Notes: generated by a model from the letters alone, not told the origin. Counted from the stretch's first letter, positions 43,881-53,409 are shown. The stretch is DNA of 64,000 bases from CAYNFR01 sp964616755 (GCA_964616755.1 CAZTSI010000011.1:1-64000), one strand, 5' to 3'. Program-made: numbers and translations.

Positions 43881-44249
43881 CTATTCCTCATCTCCTTTTT
43901 GATTGAGCACAGGTTTAACAATATTTTTGGATTTCAAAAGTGCTGTGTCTGGCGGAACAAATGTAGGTCTGTTAGGAATGGTTGGAGCATATTCTTCAGA
44001 CGTCAATGGTCGTGGACGACTCAAAAGTATCAAAGAATCAACGATTTCTTCAGCAGCCCAAATCACTTCTTCTCTACATTTATTGGTATGAGACCTCTTA
44101 ATAACTTCTATTTTACGTTCATATTCTATCTGCGCCATTCTAAGTATTTCTTCTTGCTCATTAATACAAGAACAAAGCGTTACAAGGAGAGACATAATGA
44201 CCCATAATAACAAAGGTCGAGGTGTCTGAGAAAAACAAGTTTTGGGCAT
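43881..44249 (-). CDS. Small lipoprotein, paralogous to its neighbour
   Basis: About 122 residues if started at MPKTCF (44249). MSLLVTLCSC gives a lipobox, so the mature protein begins at a Cys. A coiled-coil-like stretch (IEYERKIEVIKRSHTNK) is followed by a WAAEEIVDSLILL segment, then a proline-rich tail. It resembles the other small lipoprotein upstream in its lipobox, in a short Cys-containing helix and in an acidic W-A-I pattern. The frame is open to 44564, but the extra residues lack structure and carry no lipobox at the start, so I reject them. No homologue comes to mind. Confidence 0.5.
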   Translation of the reverse strand: MPKTCFSQTPRPLLLWVIMSLLVTLCSCINEQEEILRMAQIEYERKIEVIKRSHTNKCREEVIWAAEEIVDSLILLSRPRPLTSEEYAPTIPNRPTFVPPDTALLKSKNIVKPVLNQKGDEE

Positions 44250-44487
44250 TTCCGACAACTGACTCTTAGTTTGAAGGTGGTTTAGACTTGATTTATACGA
44301 GGAGTCACGAAGGAACGTAGCCATAGCTATAAGACTAAGGCAAAACGGAATACAAAATGAATCTAAACAGTTTGCTGGAAAAGAATTTCTGCGATCGCAC
44401 GAAAATCTATATTTCGGAAGTACCCTATAATACAGCATAGTCCGTTTAGAAAAGCTTTGATTGGAAGGTAGTTCTTCTCGTCTTGAC

Positions 44488-44748
44488 TTATTCATCTCGA
44501 TTGAAGGATAATTTGTTGATGCGATCAATTTCGATTCTATACATAGAGTCAATGGCGACCTCAATCCATTCCTTCTTATTGATCGTGCAGAGACTATCTA
44601 ATTCGGCTATTAGGTCTGCTTGGCGACGGGCAACCAAGGTATCCGAAATGTATTGTACCTCTGGCGACAAAAATGAGTAACTTGCACTGTTTCGACAAGA
44701 AAAGTAGAACAATATAAGCCACAACCAAATTGATCTACACCTACTCAC
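44488..44748 (-). CDS. Small lipoprotein downstream of lptB
   Basis: 86 residues. The N-terminal MSRCRSIWLWLILFYFSC is a lipoprotein signal peptide. The mature part is mostly helical (YISDTLVARRQADLIAELDSLCTINKKEWIEVAIDSMYRIEI) with an internal Cys. The start overlaps the lptB stop by 4 bases, so it is translationally coupled to lptB. It is similar in type to the lipoprotein 240 bases downstream. Small lipoproteins coupled to LPS export genes suggest an envelope role; I infer no more. Confidence 0.55.
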   Translation of the reverse strand: MSRCRSIWLWLILFYFSCRNSASYSFLSPEVQYISDTLVARRQADLIAELDSLCTINKKEWIEVAIDSMYRIEIDRINKLSFNRDE

Positions 44749-45485
44749 AGATCGAGCATTTTTTTTCTTAATTCGAAGTTACGCCCTAGATAAACCTTTC
44801 GCACCATTTCATCCCTGGCCAGTTCTTCTGATGTCCCCACGCGTAGTATTTTTCCTTCGAACATCAGATATGCTCTGTCAATGATTGATAGGGTTTCTTG
44901 AACGTTGTGATCGGTAATAAGTATACCAATATTTCGTCTTTTCAACTTAGCGACAATAAGCTGAATGTCTTCGACAGCTATGGGGTCAATGCCTGCGAAG
45001 GGCTCATCTAAGAGGATAAATTTAGGATCGGTTGCTAGTGCCCTTGCTATTTCTGTTCTGCGGCGCTCACCCCCTGACAACGAATCGCCCAAATTACCTC
45101 TGACTTTGGACAAGTGAAACTCATCAATAAGTTTCTCCATTCTCTCTTCTTGTTCTACCTTATTCATGGGCATCATTTGTAAAACTGCGAGCAAGTTATC
45201 TTCAACAGACAATTTTCTAAAAACAGAGGATTCTTGGGGCAAATAACCTATGCCCATACGTGCTCTTCTGAACATGGGTTCGTTTGTGATTTGTCGATCG
45301 TCCAAATAAACATGCCCTTCATCAGGCTTAATAAAACCAACCATCATATAAAAGCTAGTGGTCTTGCCCGCGCCATTAGGCCCCAACAAACCGACTATTT
45401 CGCCTTGATTGATTTCAACACTCACATTTTCAACTACTGAGCGTCTTCCATATGTTTTACTGAGCCCCTTCGTTTTGAGTATCAT
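44745..45485 (-). CDS. lptB: LptB, ATPase of the LPS export ABC transporter
   Basis: 246 residues. Walker A GLLGPNGAGKTTS, signature LSGGERRRTEIARA, Walker B FILLDEPFAGIDPIAVED and the H-loop in GILITDHNVQETL match LptB; the DEPFAGIDPIAVEDI region is its hallmark. I start at ATG 45485, which overlaps the end of the Ig-like lipoprotein gene by about 29 bases. LptB with LptFG extracts LPS from the inner membrane. The LptFG genes are not in the window. Confidence 0.92.
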   Translation of the reverse strand: MILKTKGLSKTYGRRSVVENVSVEINQGEIVGLLGPNGAGKTTSFYMMVGFIKPDEGHVYLDDRQITNEPMFRRARMGIGYLPQESSVFRKLSVEDNLLAVLQMMPMNKVEQEERMEKLIDEFHLSKVRGNLGDSLSGGERRRTEIARALATDPKFILLDEPFAGIDPIAVEDIQLIVAKLKRRNIGILITDHNVQETLSIIDRAYLMFEGKILRVGTSEELARDEMVRKVYLGRNFELRKKMLDL

Positions 45486-47193
45486 CCTTTGGTTTTGTCG
45501 TGTTGAATATCTCCTTAAAGTCAATCACTTTCTCGCCTTTCCATCCTGCCCTAATTGGCTCTAGACTTAGCTTTGTCAATCGCTCTGACTGCTTTTTAGC
45601 CAAATAATTGCCAGGATCCCAGCGTGCGTTTTTATTCTCATCCTCAATGATACGCAATTCATATGTACCGGGCACGAGTCTTGGCCAAACATGTTCTACA
45701 ATACTTGAATCTATTTGTATGGTCTTCAACACTTTATCTTCCTTCATAAGTTGAAGAACATAGGTTTGGACACTATCGATTTGCGAAAATTGTAGGTTTA
45801 GGCTGCCAAAATCTTCGGGTCTTGCCACCGTTATAATGGTGACTAGAGTATCGTTGGCTCGGCCAAAAAAGTCGATCAACGCGCCTGGCAAAAAAGTTAG
45901 TACATACTTTTTTCCCTCTGTCCAGTCCGCATGAAGTCTGAGTTTGATATCTGGTAATACTGTATTGATCAATTGAATGCTGAAGGTATCAAGTTGCTCT
46001 AAAGGCAGTGTATCTTGTTGTGACAAAGAAGAAGTATCGATACCTCGCCCCCCACCATCGGCCACTTGAAAAATTAAACTAATACGACTCAAATCTACCT
46101 CCATCACAGGTCTATCAAAAAAAAGAGTTAGCGAATCTTGAGTATTCAAGCCGATTTGTCGGTCTTGATTCGTGTTAATCAAACGCAAATTATTCTTTAA
46201 TGTATCAGTAGTTCTTGTATTGACCCTAGCTGAAATCGTATCGACTCCTGTGTTTCTATTAGTTGCAAAAGGTACGCTGCGCAAATCTCGCGGCATATAC
46301 CAAATGTACTTCAAGGGGGTGTCTTCGTTTTCTTCCACAAAATGAGTAATATCATCTAAGACTCTAACCTTGGCTGTAGAGCCTACTTCGCTAAATTCCA
46401 GCTGAATTTTACCCTGATGTATGACCTCATAACTTTGATAGGCTGGGGGTGAAATTTCCTTAAAAAGTTGAAGAGTAACTTCAGAAGATGTAGTATCTGA
46501 AAGGAACATAAGGCTATCTATAAAGGCTATACTCTCAGAACCTGGATCGTACAGATAATTTATATTCTTGTCTAACAGCCCGAAGATTTTGAAGGTGTCT
46601 AAACGAATATTATTAATCTGAAATGTTCCTGACTTGTCAGTCCGAGCAAAATAAAAAGGCTTTTCCTTATAAACGATTGAGTCTTCAAATCGATCATAAA
46701 GCATAACCAATACATCTTCTGAAGGCAATCCAGTAAAGGCATCTTTTACTTGTCCTGATAAGGTTAATGAATCTATATAGTCTCCAGTCGAAAAAACTAG
46801 GGTAAAATTCTTGAGTTTGTTTGCCTCGGTAAAATCCTGGATAGATTCCCCAAAGTTGATAATATAGGTGACATCTTCTTTTAACTCCTCCTCTTCGGCA
46901 AAAGAAACCGTAATTTTTCTTAGGCGCGCCTCTGTAAGAAGAGGAAACTGCAAGGGAGGACTGACGACAATTTGTTTAACGGGGTCACGTATTTCTACAT
47001 ATTCATCAAAAAAAAGCTCCACTGGTTGCTTCAAGAACCTTACTTGCTCATTAGCGAAGGAAAGTGTGCTATCTAAACGAGGAGGTTCTTGATCTCTAGG
47101 GCCACCCGTCAGTGCCACTTGGTTAGCACATCCTGCAACCAATAGTAAAAAGGCAAAGTGCATGAACATTAACGAAAATCTATGATAATTCAC
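45457..47193 (-). CDS. Lipoprotein with Big_5-type Ig-like domain
   Basis: 578 residues with a lipobox (FAFLLLVAGC, C22). The first 120 residues hold a Big_5-like domain: GGPRDQEPPRLDS, VELFFDEYVEIRDPVKQIVVSPP, and ITVSFAEEEELKEDVTYIINFG. The rest is beta-rich without a clear family (calcium- or sugar-binding motifs are absent). Such Ig-like lipoproteins are common in Bacteroidota and are usually next to xerD or lptB-like genes only by chance. Its start overlaps the xerD stop by 4 bases. Confidence 0.82.
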   Translation of the reverse strand: MNYHRFSLMFMHFAFLLLVAGCANQVALTGGPRDQEPPRLDSTLSFANEQVRFLKQPVELFFDEYVEIRDPVKQIVVSPPLQFPLLTEARLRKITVSFAEEEELKEDVTYIINFGESIQDFTEANKLKNFTLVFSTGDYIDSLTLSGQVKDAFTGLPSEDVLVMLYDRFEDSIVYKEKPFYFARTDKSGTFQINNIRLDTFKIFGLLDKNINYLYDPGSESIAFIDSLMFLSDTTSSEVTLQLFKEISPPAYQSYEVIHQGKIQLEFSEVGSTAKVRVLDDITHFVEENEDTPLKYIWYMPRDLRSVPFATNRNTGVDTISARVNTRTTDTLKNNLRLINTNQDRQIGLNTQDSLTLFFDRPVMEVDLSRISLIFQVADGGGRGIDTSSLSQQDTLPLEQLDTFSIQLINTVLPDIKLRLHADWTEGKKYVLTFLPGALIDFFGRANDTLVTIITVARPEDFGSLNLQFSQIDSVQTYVLQLMKEDKVLKTIQIDSSIVEHVWPRLVPGTYELRIIEDENKNARWDPGNYLAKKQSERLTKLSLEPIRAGWKGEKVIDFKEIFNTTKPKDDTQNEGAQ

Positions 47194-48098
47194 ACGTGTC
47201 GATTTCTTGGATGATAATTAAGAATCGTTTCGCGAAGATATTGAGTATTGAGGTGTGTGTATATTTCTGTAGTGGTAATCGATTCATGCCCTAACATGTC
47301 TTGCACAGCTTTTAGATCTGCCCCACCTTCGATTAGATGGGTGGCAAATGAGTGCCTAAATGAATGCGGACTCACCTTCTTATCAATGCCAGCATCCTTC
47401 ACCATTTGTTTTATCATTAAGAAAATCATGACACGAGTCAATTTGCTGCCTCGTCGATTTAAGAAAATAATATTTTCAGAGTTTTTAGCAATACGAGATA
47501 GCATTTTGCGGTCGTTTTTCACATATAAGTCGATATAACGAATGGCCGTAGATCCTATGGGAACTAACCTTTCTTTATTGCCCTTGCCTATGACACGCAA
47601 CACACCAATGTCAGGAAAATAATGCGATAGCCGCAAGTCTACCAATTCACTCACGCGCAAACCACAAGCATAAAGCGTCTCTAAGATGGCTCTGTTTCGA
47701 TGACCCTGCGGATGACTCAAGTCGATGGCCTCGAGGATAGTGTTGATTTCGTTAACATCCAAAACCTCCGGGATGCTTCTTGACAACTTAGGCCCCTCTA
47801 ACAACTCTGAAGGATCATCGTTGATTTCATTTTCTAAAAACAAATATTTATAAAATGCTCTAATCCCCGAAATAATCCGAGCCTGACTCTTATCTGACAA
47901 GCCGAGATCATTCAGCCAATTGATACAATTGACCAGATCCTTATATTTCACATCAAGAGGGGATAAAGATTTTCCCTCGAGTACAAACCATTGACTCAAT
48001 TTTTGGACATCATCTAAATAAGCTTGAATTGAGTTTGGACTCAATCCTCTTTCTAACATTAAATAATTTTCAAATGACTTTATGTAAATGGTCCACAT
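47190..48098 (-). CDS. xerD: XerD-type site-specific tyrosine recombinase
   Basis: 302 residues with the complete set: R148 in ACGLRVSELVDL, K172 in GKGNKERLVP, H245 and R248 in HSFRHSFATH, H271 in LGHESITTTE and the nucleophile Y280 in IYTHL. The SAM-like N-terminal domain is intact. It resolves chromosome dimers at dif with a partner recombinase. It overlaps the next gene's start by 4 bases. It is not linked to a phage or island here, so I call it a housekeeping XerD; XerC is the alternative. Confidence 0.9.
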   Translation of the reverse strand: MWTIYIKSFENYLMLERGLSPNSIQAYLDDVQKLSQWFVLEGKSLSPLDVKYKDLVNCINWLNDLGLSDKSQARIISGIRAFYKYLFLENEINDDPSELLEGPKLSRSIPEVLDVNEINTILEAIDLSHPQGHRNRAILETLYACGLRVSELVDLRLSHYFPDIGVLRVIGKGNKERLVPIGSTAIRYIDLYVKNDRKMLSRIAKNSENIIFLNRRGSKLTRVMIFLMIKQMVKDAGIDKKVSPHSFRHSFATHLIEGGADLKAVQDMLGHESITTTEIYTHLNTQYLRETILNYHPRNRHV

Positions 48099-48158
48099 AT
48101 GCTAATAAACGATTGAGCGTAGCTATTATTTTTGAGGCAATTGAGTTGTAAAATGCAA

Positions 48159-48192
48159 TAAAGCGGCTACATCTTTAAGGATAACCGCTTTA
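48159..48192. other. Hairpin in the xerD-recQ gap
   Basis: An 8-bp perfect stem TAAAGCGG/CCGCTTTA with an 18-base loop. It lies 60 bases before the xerD start and about 65 bases upstream of the recQ -33 element. It may be a terminator-like structure or an operator, but no evidence decides. Confidence 0.4.
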
Positions 48193-48256
48193 AAATGCCC
48201 TGAATTCAACGAAAAATAAAAGACTAAAAAGACTTATATTGAGTACAAAATTTAAT

Positions 48257-48287
48257 TTGGTATTATTCGTAGAAAATCTTACTTTCG
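48257..48287 (+). promoter_or_regulatory. recQ promoter, Bacteroidota type
   Basis: TTG at 48257-48259, a 20-base spacer and TACTTTCG at 48280-48287, which matches the Bacteroidota -33/-7 consensus (TTG - 19 to 21 bases - TAnnTTTG) with one change. Transcription would start near 48293. Confidence 0.6.
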
Positions 48288-48449
48288 CATCCCTTATTTA
48301 GAGATATGGCGTCCGTCGCCTTTAAAAAGGGCTAATAAATATGAATAGCGAAAATCTTTCATATCGATTAGCTTCGTTTCAGTTTAAAATGGTACTTTAG
48401 AAGGAATATTGAAACGCAGAATCCTGCAACAACAGAGATCTTATAGGTT

Positions 48450-50651
48450 ATGACAACTAACAGTAAGGGCTTGCACGCTGCCCTAAACAAATATTTTGGC
48501 TTTAATAAGTTCAAGGATAGACAAGAAGAAATAATTCAAAGCATTTTAGCGGGCCAAGACACCGTAGTGATCATGCCAACGGGTGGTGGTAAATCTCTAT
48601 GTTATCAGCTTCCGGCTATCTTAATGGATGGCACGGCCATAATCATATCCCCGCTGATAGCTTTGATGAAAAATCAAGTTGACTCCATCAGAGGCTATAG
48701 TCAAAAAGATATAATTGCCCACTTTCTGAACAGCTCCTTGACACGCGTTCAGATCAAACAGGTCAAAGAAGATATATTAAGTGGTAAAACCAAATTACTT
48801 TTCGTAGCGCCAGAGACATTAACAAAAGCCGAGAATATAGATTTTTTTAAATCAGTACCTATCTCCTTTGTTGCCATAGATGAGGCTCATTGTATATCAG
48901 AATGGGGACACGATTTTAGGCCCGATTATAGGAATATAAGGACAATGATAGAAGGCATCGGCAAAGACATTACGCTTGTGGCACTGACAGCCACTGCAAC
49001 CCCAAAAGTTCAGTCGGATATCGTCAAGAATTTGGCGATGGAAAATCCTATAATCTATATGTCATCATTTAATAGAACTAATCTATACTATGATGTCCGG
49101 GCTAAAGTAAGTAAAGATCATACAATCAAAGAAATTGTTCACCTAATCAAAAAAACAAGAGGTGAATCTGGTATTATTTACGTTCAATCACGCAAGAGTA
49201 CTGAAGAAATTGCTGAAATATTACAAGTCAATGACATCAAGGCCGCCCCTTATCACGCTGGTTTAGATGCGAAAACAAGGACTAAGGTTCAAGATGACTT
49301 TTTGATGGAAGAAATAGACGTAATTGTGGCGACGATTGCCTTTGGTATGGGTATCGACAAGCCTGATGTGCGATTTGTGATCCACTATAACATTCCTAAA
49401 AGTATTGAAAATTATTATCAAGAGACAGGCCGTGCAGGTCGCGACGGTTTGCCTGCAAGCTGTGTTGCCTTTTATGCATACAAAGATATACTTAAGCTTG
49501 AAAAATTTCTAAAAGATAAGCCAGTAGCTGAGCGCGAGCTTACAGCTCAATTAATGGAAGAGATAGTGGCATATAGTGAGACCAGCAGATGTAGAAGAGT
49601 ATTTTTACTGCACTACTTTGGCGAAGACTATGGTCGCGAGAATTGCAAAAAAATGTGCGACAACTGCAGTCATCCAAAAGAGAAAATCGAGGTTGGCCCA
49701 GAACTAAAAAAAGTCATTCAAGTCACAAAAGAATTGAATGAGTCTTATGGTATTAAGTTTTTAGTCGAATACATCATCGGCCGTAAGACACAGGAAATGA
49801 AGAATTTTCGCTTCGACCAAAAAGAAAGCTTTGGATTCGGTGTGGGAAAAGGTGAACTTTTCTGGCATAGCTTGATTCGACAAGCCCTTCTCGCGAATCT
49901 ACTGCGCAAAGATATAGAAGAATATGGGCTAATTAAGTTAACGGATCAAGGTACAGAATTTATTACCTCCAACAAATCCTTTACCATTACGCTAAACCAC
50001 GATTTTTCTACAGATGGGGTTAAGGATATCAATATACAAGAACCCAGCAGCGGTGCACTGGATGAGACCCTATTTAAATTATTAAAGGACATTCGACTGG
50101 CCGAGGCAAAAAAATTTAAATTACAGCCTTGGGTTATTTTCTCTGAGCCATCTCTGCAAGATATGGCTACCTACTATCCTGTCTCGTTAGATGATATGCT
50201 TCAAATTAGTGGAGTAAGTCGCGGCAAGGCCGAACGATACGGGAAACCCTTTCTTGAAGCTATTGCCGAATATGTAGAAGTAAATGAAATAGAACGGCCT
50301 GCTGATTTCATCATGAAACAAGTTGCCGATAAGTCCAAATCAAAAGTGGCCATTATTCAAGGTATTGATCGAAAATTATCCCTCGATGATATTGCTGCCG
50401 ACAACAAAATGTCTATGGAAGATCTTTTGGTCGAAATGAACCATATTGTCGAGTCTGGCACTAAGCTGAACATTAATTATTTCTTAGAAGACAATTTAGA
50501 CGAGGACATAGTAGAAGAAATTGAAGAATATTTTAAGAAAGCCGAAACTGGCTCTATTGATGTTGCCTATAAAAAACTAAAAGACGAGGATATCAGCATG
50601 GAAGAAATACAAATGGTTCGTATCAAATTTTTGTCAGAAATGGCCAACTAG
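48450..50651 (+). CDS. recQ: ATP-dependent DNA helicase RecQ
   Basis: 733 residues. Walker A MPTGGGKS (42-49) and DEAH (144-147) in VAIDEAHCISEWGHDFRPDYR, then QETGRAGRDGLPA in the second RecA-like domain. The zinc-binding domain has four cysteines in CRRVFLLHYFG...NCKKMCDNC. RQC and HRDC domains follow (HRDC around 530-605), then a C-terminal helix-turn-helix that many Bacteroidota RecQ have. It unwinds DNA with 3'-5' polarity in recombination and repair. It ends where the aroQ gene begins. Confidence 0.95.
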   Translation: MTTNSKGLHAALNKYFGFNKFKDRQEEIIQSILAGQDTVVIMPTGGGKSLCYQLPAILMDGTAIIISPLIALMKNQVDSIRGYSQKDIIAHFLNSSLTRVQIKQVKEDILSGKTKLLFVAPETLTKAENIDFFKSVPISFVAIDEAHCISEWGHDFRPDYRNIRTMIEGIGKDITLVALTATATPKVQSDIVKNLAMENPIIYMSSFNRTNLYYDVRAKVSKDHTIKEIVHLIKKTRGESGIIYVQSRKSTEEIAEILQVNDIKAAPYHAGLDAKTRTKVQDDFLMEEIDVIVATIAFGMGIDKPDVRFVIHYNIPKSIENYYQETGRAGRDGLPASCVAFYAYKDILKLEKFLKDKPVAERELTAQLMEEIVAYSETSRCRRVFLLHYFGEDYGRENCKKMCDNCSHPKEKIEVGPELKKVIQVTKELNESYGIKFLVEYIIGRKTQEMKNFRFDQKESFGFGVGKGELFWHSLIRQALLANLLRKDIEEYGLIKLTDQGTEFITSNKSFTITLNHDFSTDGVKDINIQEPSSGALDETLFKLLKDIRLAEAKKFKLQPWVIFSEPSLQDMATYYPVSLDDMLQISGVSRGKAERYGKPFLEAIAEYVEVNEIERPADFIMKQVADKSKSKVAIIQGIDRKLSLDDIAADNKMSMEDLLVEMNHIVESGTKLNINYFLEDNLDEDIVEEIEEYFKKAETGSIDVAYKKLKDEDISMEEIQMVRIKFLSEMAN

Positions 50652-50663
50652 TTGATATTGTCT

Positions 50664-51089
50664 ATGCATTTTTTAATCCTCAACGGTCCAAATCTTAACT
50701 TACTCGGAAGACGAGAAACGAATATTTATGGGCATCAATCATTTAACGAGTATCTGCATGAGTTAGGCACGAAGTATCCAGATCATGATATAGAGTATTT
50801 TCAGTCGAATCATGAAGGCGCTCTCATCGACAGACTACAAGCATCTGGATTTCACTTGGATGGAATTATTTTCAATCCGGGTGGTTATACACATACGTCA
50901 ATTGCCTTGCACGATACAGTAAAGGCTATAAATTCGCCTGTGGTAGAAGTGCATATTTCTAATATCTATGAACGAGAGTCATTTAGGCACCATTCGTTCA
51001 TCACCTCTGTGGCCATTCACAGCATTGTCGGTCAAGGTTTGGATGGTTATCGGCAAGCCTTAGATTTCCTTATTGCACGAATGACGTGA
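50664..51089 (+). CDS. aroQ: Type II 3-dehydroquinate dehydratase
   Basis: 141 residues, the normal length. LILNGPNLNLLGRRE is the N-terminal signature, IYG then holds the catalytic Tyr, FQSNHEG, FNPGGYTHTSIAL and VVEVHISN follow, and ERESFRHHS holds the catalytic His. It is the third step of the shikimate pathway. The start is the ATG 12 bases after the recQ stop, because TTG codons earlier in the frame (50652, 50658) have no support. It is probably cotranscribed with recQ. Confidence 0.95.
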   Translation: MHFLILNGPNLNLLGRRETNIYGHQSFNEYLHELGTKYPDHDIEYFQSNHEGALIDRLQASGFHLDGIIFNPGGYTHTSIALHDTVKAINSPVVEVHISNIYERESFRHHSFITSVAIHSIVGQGLDGYRQALDFLIARMT

Positions 51090-51092
51090 GTT

Positions 51093-51812
51093 TTAGTCTT
51101 CTACTTCTGTTTTATTGATCAACCTAAAGCCGTTGCCATGGATATTGACGATCTCCAAATTATCGTCGTGGCGCAAATACTTTCGCAGTTTCGTGACAAA
51201 TACGTCCATACTTCGAGCAGTAAAGTAATTGTCGTCTTCCCAAATTTGAGTAAGTGCAACGGATCGTGCCAATACCTCATTTTTGTACTGGCAAAAAAGT
51301 CGCAATAATTGAGCCTCTTTAGGAGAGAGTTTTTCTTTAATTGCTTTACCATCCTGACCTTTGATTGTTAATATTCTCAAGGGGTAGTTGAAGTGGTAAT
51401 CACCTATTTCAAATTCCTTTTGGTCTTCTAATGGATTTTTGAATCCAGAGGTACGTTTGAGGACAGCTTGCACACGATAAAGCAATTCTTCTGAATTGAA
51501 AGGCTTCGTGATATAATCATCAGCGCCTAATTTAAAACCATCTATGACATCTTCTTTGAGCGCCTTGGCAGTCAAGAAAATTACTGGGGTGGCCTTTGAG
51601 TGTTCTTTGATTTCTTTAGCCAAGGTGAATCCGTCCTTTTTAGGCATCATAACATCCAAAATACAAAGGTCGAATGTATTTTTCTTAAAGACGGTAATAC
51701 CCTCATCGCCATCGGTAGCCAAGGTTACATCATAATCATTCATCTCAAGGTAAGACCTTAAGACGTCTCCAAAATTCCTGTCATCTTCTACTAAAAGTAT
51801 TCTTTGCGACAT
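51093..51812 (-). CDS. OmpR-family response regulator
   Basis: 239 residues: a receiver domain (1-120) with phosphorylation site D53 in LDVMMPKKDG, the acidic pair E9-D10-D11 and K103 in the FLTAKAL part, then an OmpR/PhoB winged-helix domain (about 135-235) with SPKEAQLLRLF and the recognition helix in SMDVFVTKLRKYL. It is 73 bases after the histidine kinase gene on the same strand and forms a pair with it. The pair looks like RprX/RprY of Bacteroides; that is a guess. It converges on aroQ, 3 bases apart. Confidence 0.92.
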   Translation of the reverse strand: MSQRILLVEDDRNFGDVLRSYLEMNDYDVTLATDGDEGITVFKKNTFDLCILDVMMPKKDGFTLAKEIKEHSKATPVIFLTAKALKEDVIDGFKLGADDYITKPFNSEELLYRVQAVLKRTSGFKNPLEDQKEFEIGDYHFNYPLRILTIKGQDGKAIKEKLSPKEAQLLRLFCQYKNEVLARSVALTQIWEDDNYFTARSMDVFVTKLRKYLRHDDNLEIVNIHGNGFRLINKTEVED

Positions 51813-51885
51813 AACACTTTTTTTTATTTAGATGCAGATTGGACGAATAAGTCACAATATACATATATTTCTATATTAATCATTT

Positions 51886-53304
51886 TTAGTCTTTTTTGGG
51901 ATCGAAAGGCAAAAAAACCGTAAAAGTACTCCCTTTACCAAGCTCACTTTGAACGTCTACCTTTCCTTTATGGGCATCTACCATAGCTTTAACATAGCTT
52001 AAACCTAAACCAAACCCCTTGACGTCATGCACATTTCCTGTGCTGACGCGATAAAATTTTTCGAAAATCCGCTTCAGCTCATCTTTGTGCATGCCAATTC
52101 CGCGATCGGAAATAGTAACTTCAACGCCCTTTTTGACATTTTTAGTACCAATATTAATGAAAGGTTTTTCGAGTGAATACTTTTCGGCATTGTCCAAGAG
52201 ATTGTGAACAATATTGCTCACATGATTTTCATCCGCCAGAATAAGAGGCTTCGTAGCCGCCAATGAACGCACTACACTGCCTTCACGAGAAGAAACTTTG
52301 AACTCAGCTAAATCCGCGGCGGCAGCCACCACTTGGTTTATATCCACCTCGTCTAAGTGAAGCTCAAAATCCTTCTTATCGACCTTGGCTATGCGCAATA
52401 CTTTCTCGACTTGATTGAGCATGCGTTCGTTCTCTTCTTTTATAATATTAGCATACCTGCGAATTAATTCGGGCTTAGAACTTACCATCGGGTTATTGAT
52501 CGAATCTGCCGCAAGTGAAATGGTAGCAATGGGGGTTTTGAACTCGTGCGTCATATTATTAATGAAATCCGTCTTCATGAGCGATATTTTCTTTTGCGTC
52601 AGGATGATATTGATCGTGTAGACAAAACAAAATAAAATCATGCTTGTAAAAACTATTGAACTAAAAAGGGAGGGTAAAATCGTTGCTATTAAGAAGCTGT
52701 TTCGTCTCGGAAAAAAAAGTCGCAAATATGCAACGGGCGAAATACCATCTTCGCTATACAGACTTTGCTCATACATACGCCTATTTAGATTGCGCACTAT
52801 TCCACTTTCACTCGACTCGTCATCATTCTTGACAAGCACGTTAAACTTACCGTTCATGATAATATAGTCCGACTCTTCGACAGAATATATGCCGTAATCA
52901 TACTTTAATCCTATTTGCTTAGACCCCAATTCAGCGTTGACATACCGATCTAGACTTACTAAATCAATATTATTGAGGGCTTCTTGGGGCTTGAGAAAAA
53001 TTAAATTGCTCAAGATTTGATCGCGCTTACGACGATCAAAAAAATTGACACCCGGGCTCTCAGCAGAATTTGATTCTTTCCCAAGTTTTAAACTAGATTG
53101 TAACTCGGAGCTATATTTCCCTAAGTCCTTTGCGTCTTGCTCAAGACGGTATTTTATTCTATCAATAGCGAGAGTTACTTTATCGTCAAAATTCTTAGCA
53201 TTTAGGTCGATCGATCGCTTTAGCCAGAAATATTGTATCATAGCAATCCCTAGCAAGGCAATGCTCATCAAAACAATAATATACTGAATAGTACGCTTAG
53301 TCAT
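51886..53304 (-). CDS. Membrane sensor histidine kinase
   Basis: 472 residues. Membrane helices at about 9-28 and 203-235 enclose a periplasmic sensor region of about 175 residues. The HisKA site is H253 in NNMTHEFKTPIATISL. The HATPase part has NIVHNLLDNAEKYS (N box), TISDRGIGM (G1) and KGFGLGLSYVKAM (G2). There is no HAMP domain that I can see. It is the sensor for the response regulator downstream. It is divergent from the PDZ protein gene, which may be a target. Confidence 0.92.
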   Translation of the reverse strand: MTKRTIQYIIVLMSIALLGIAMIQYFWLKRSIDLNAKNFDDKVTLAIDRIKYRLEQDAKDLGKYSSELQSSLKLGKESNSAESPGVNFFDRRKRDQILSNLIFLKPQEALNNIDLVSLDRYVNAELGSKQIGLKYDYGIYSVEESDYIIMNGKFNVLVKNDDESSESGIVRNLNRRMYEQSLYSEDGISPVAYLRLFFPRRNSFLIATILPSLFSSIVFTSMILFCFVYTINIILTQKKISLMKTDFINNMTHEFKTPIATISLAADSINNPMVSSKPELIRRYANIIKEENERMLNQVEKVLRIAKVDKKDFELHLDEVDINQVVAAAADLAEFKVSSREGSVVRSLAATKPLILADENHVSNIVHNLLDNAEKYSLEKPFINIGTKNVKKGVEVTISDRGIGMHKDELKRIFEKFYRVSTGNVHDVKGFGLGLSYVKAMVDAHKGKVDVQSELGKGSTFTVFLPFDPKKD

Positions 53305-53401
53305 GACTCAAAAAACTCAAATGTGCACTATAGCATGCAATAATAAGGTTGTTTAACAGCTATTTAACCATGCATCGTTTTTTTCACAATTAGTATGCTT
53401 T

Positions 53402-53409
53402 TACTTTTG
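53402..53409 (+). promoter_or_regulatory. -7 element for the PDZ protein gene
   Basis: TACTTTTG, an exact match to TAnnTTTG, with a T-rich run at -33 in place of TTG. It is 94 bases before the ATG at 53503. Confidence 0.55.

Larger units (their letters stand above)
48099..48449. promoter_or_regulatory. Divergent regulatory region between xerD and recQ
   Basis: The largest gene-free stretch (351 bases). It holds a hairpin at 48159-48192 and a good promoter for recQ at 48257-48287. I see only tiny open frames with no support. The bases from 48294 to 48449 would form a leader of about 150 bases on the recQ mRNA. Confidence 0.7.

Noticed and set aside
44250..44564. N-terminal extension of the small lipoprotein gene
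   Set aside because: The extra 105 residues have no domain, many unlikely Ser/Arg/Cys patterns, and place the lipobox in the middle of the chain.
47190..48098. Tyrosine recombinase as an integrase of a mobile element
   Set aside because: It has XerD length and motifs, sits in an operon with an Ig-like lipoprotein and lptB, and no attachment site or phage gene is nearby.
48294..48449. Tiny open frames in the recQ leader
   Set aside because: They are 9 and 19 codons long with no supporting features.
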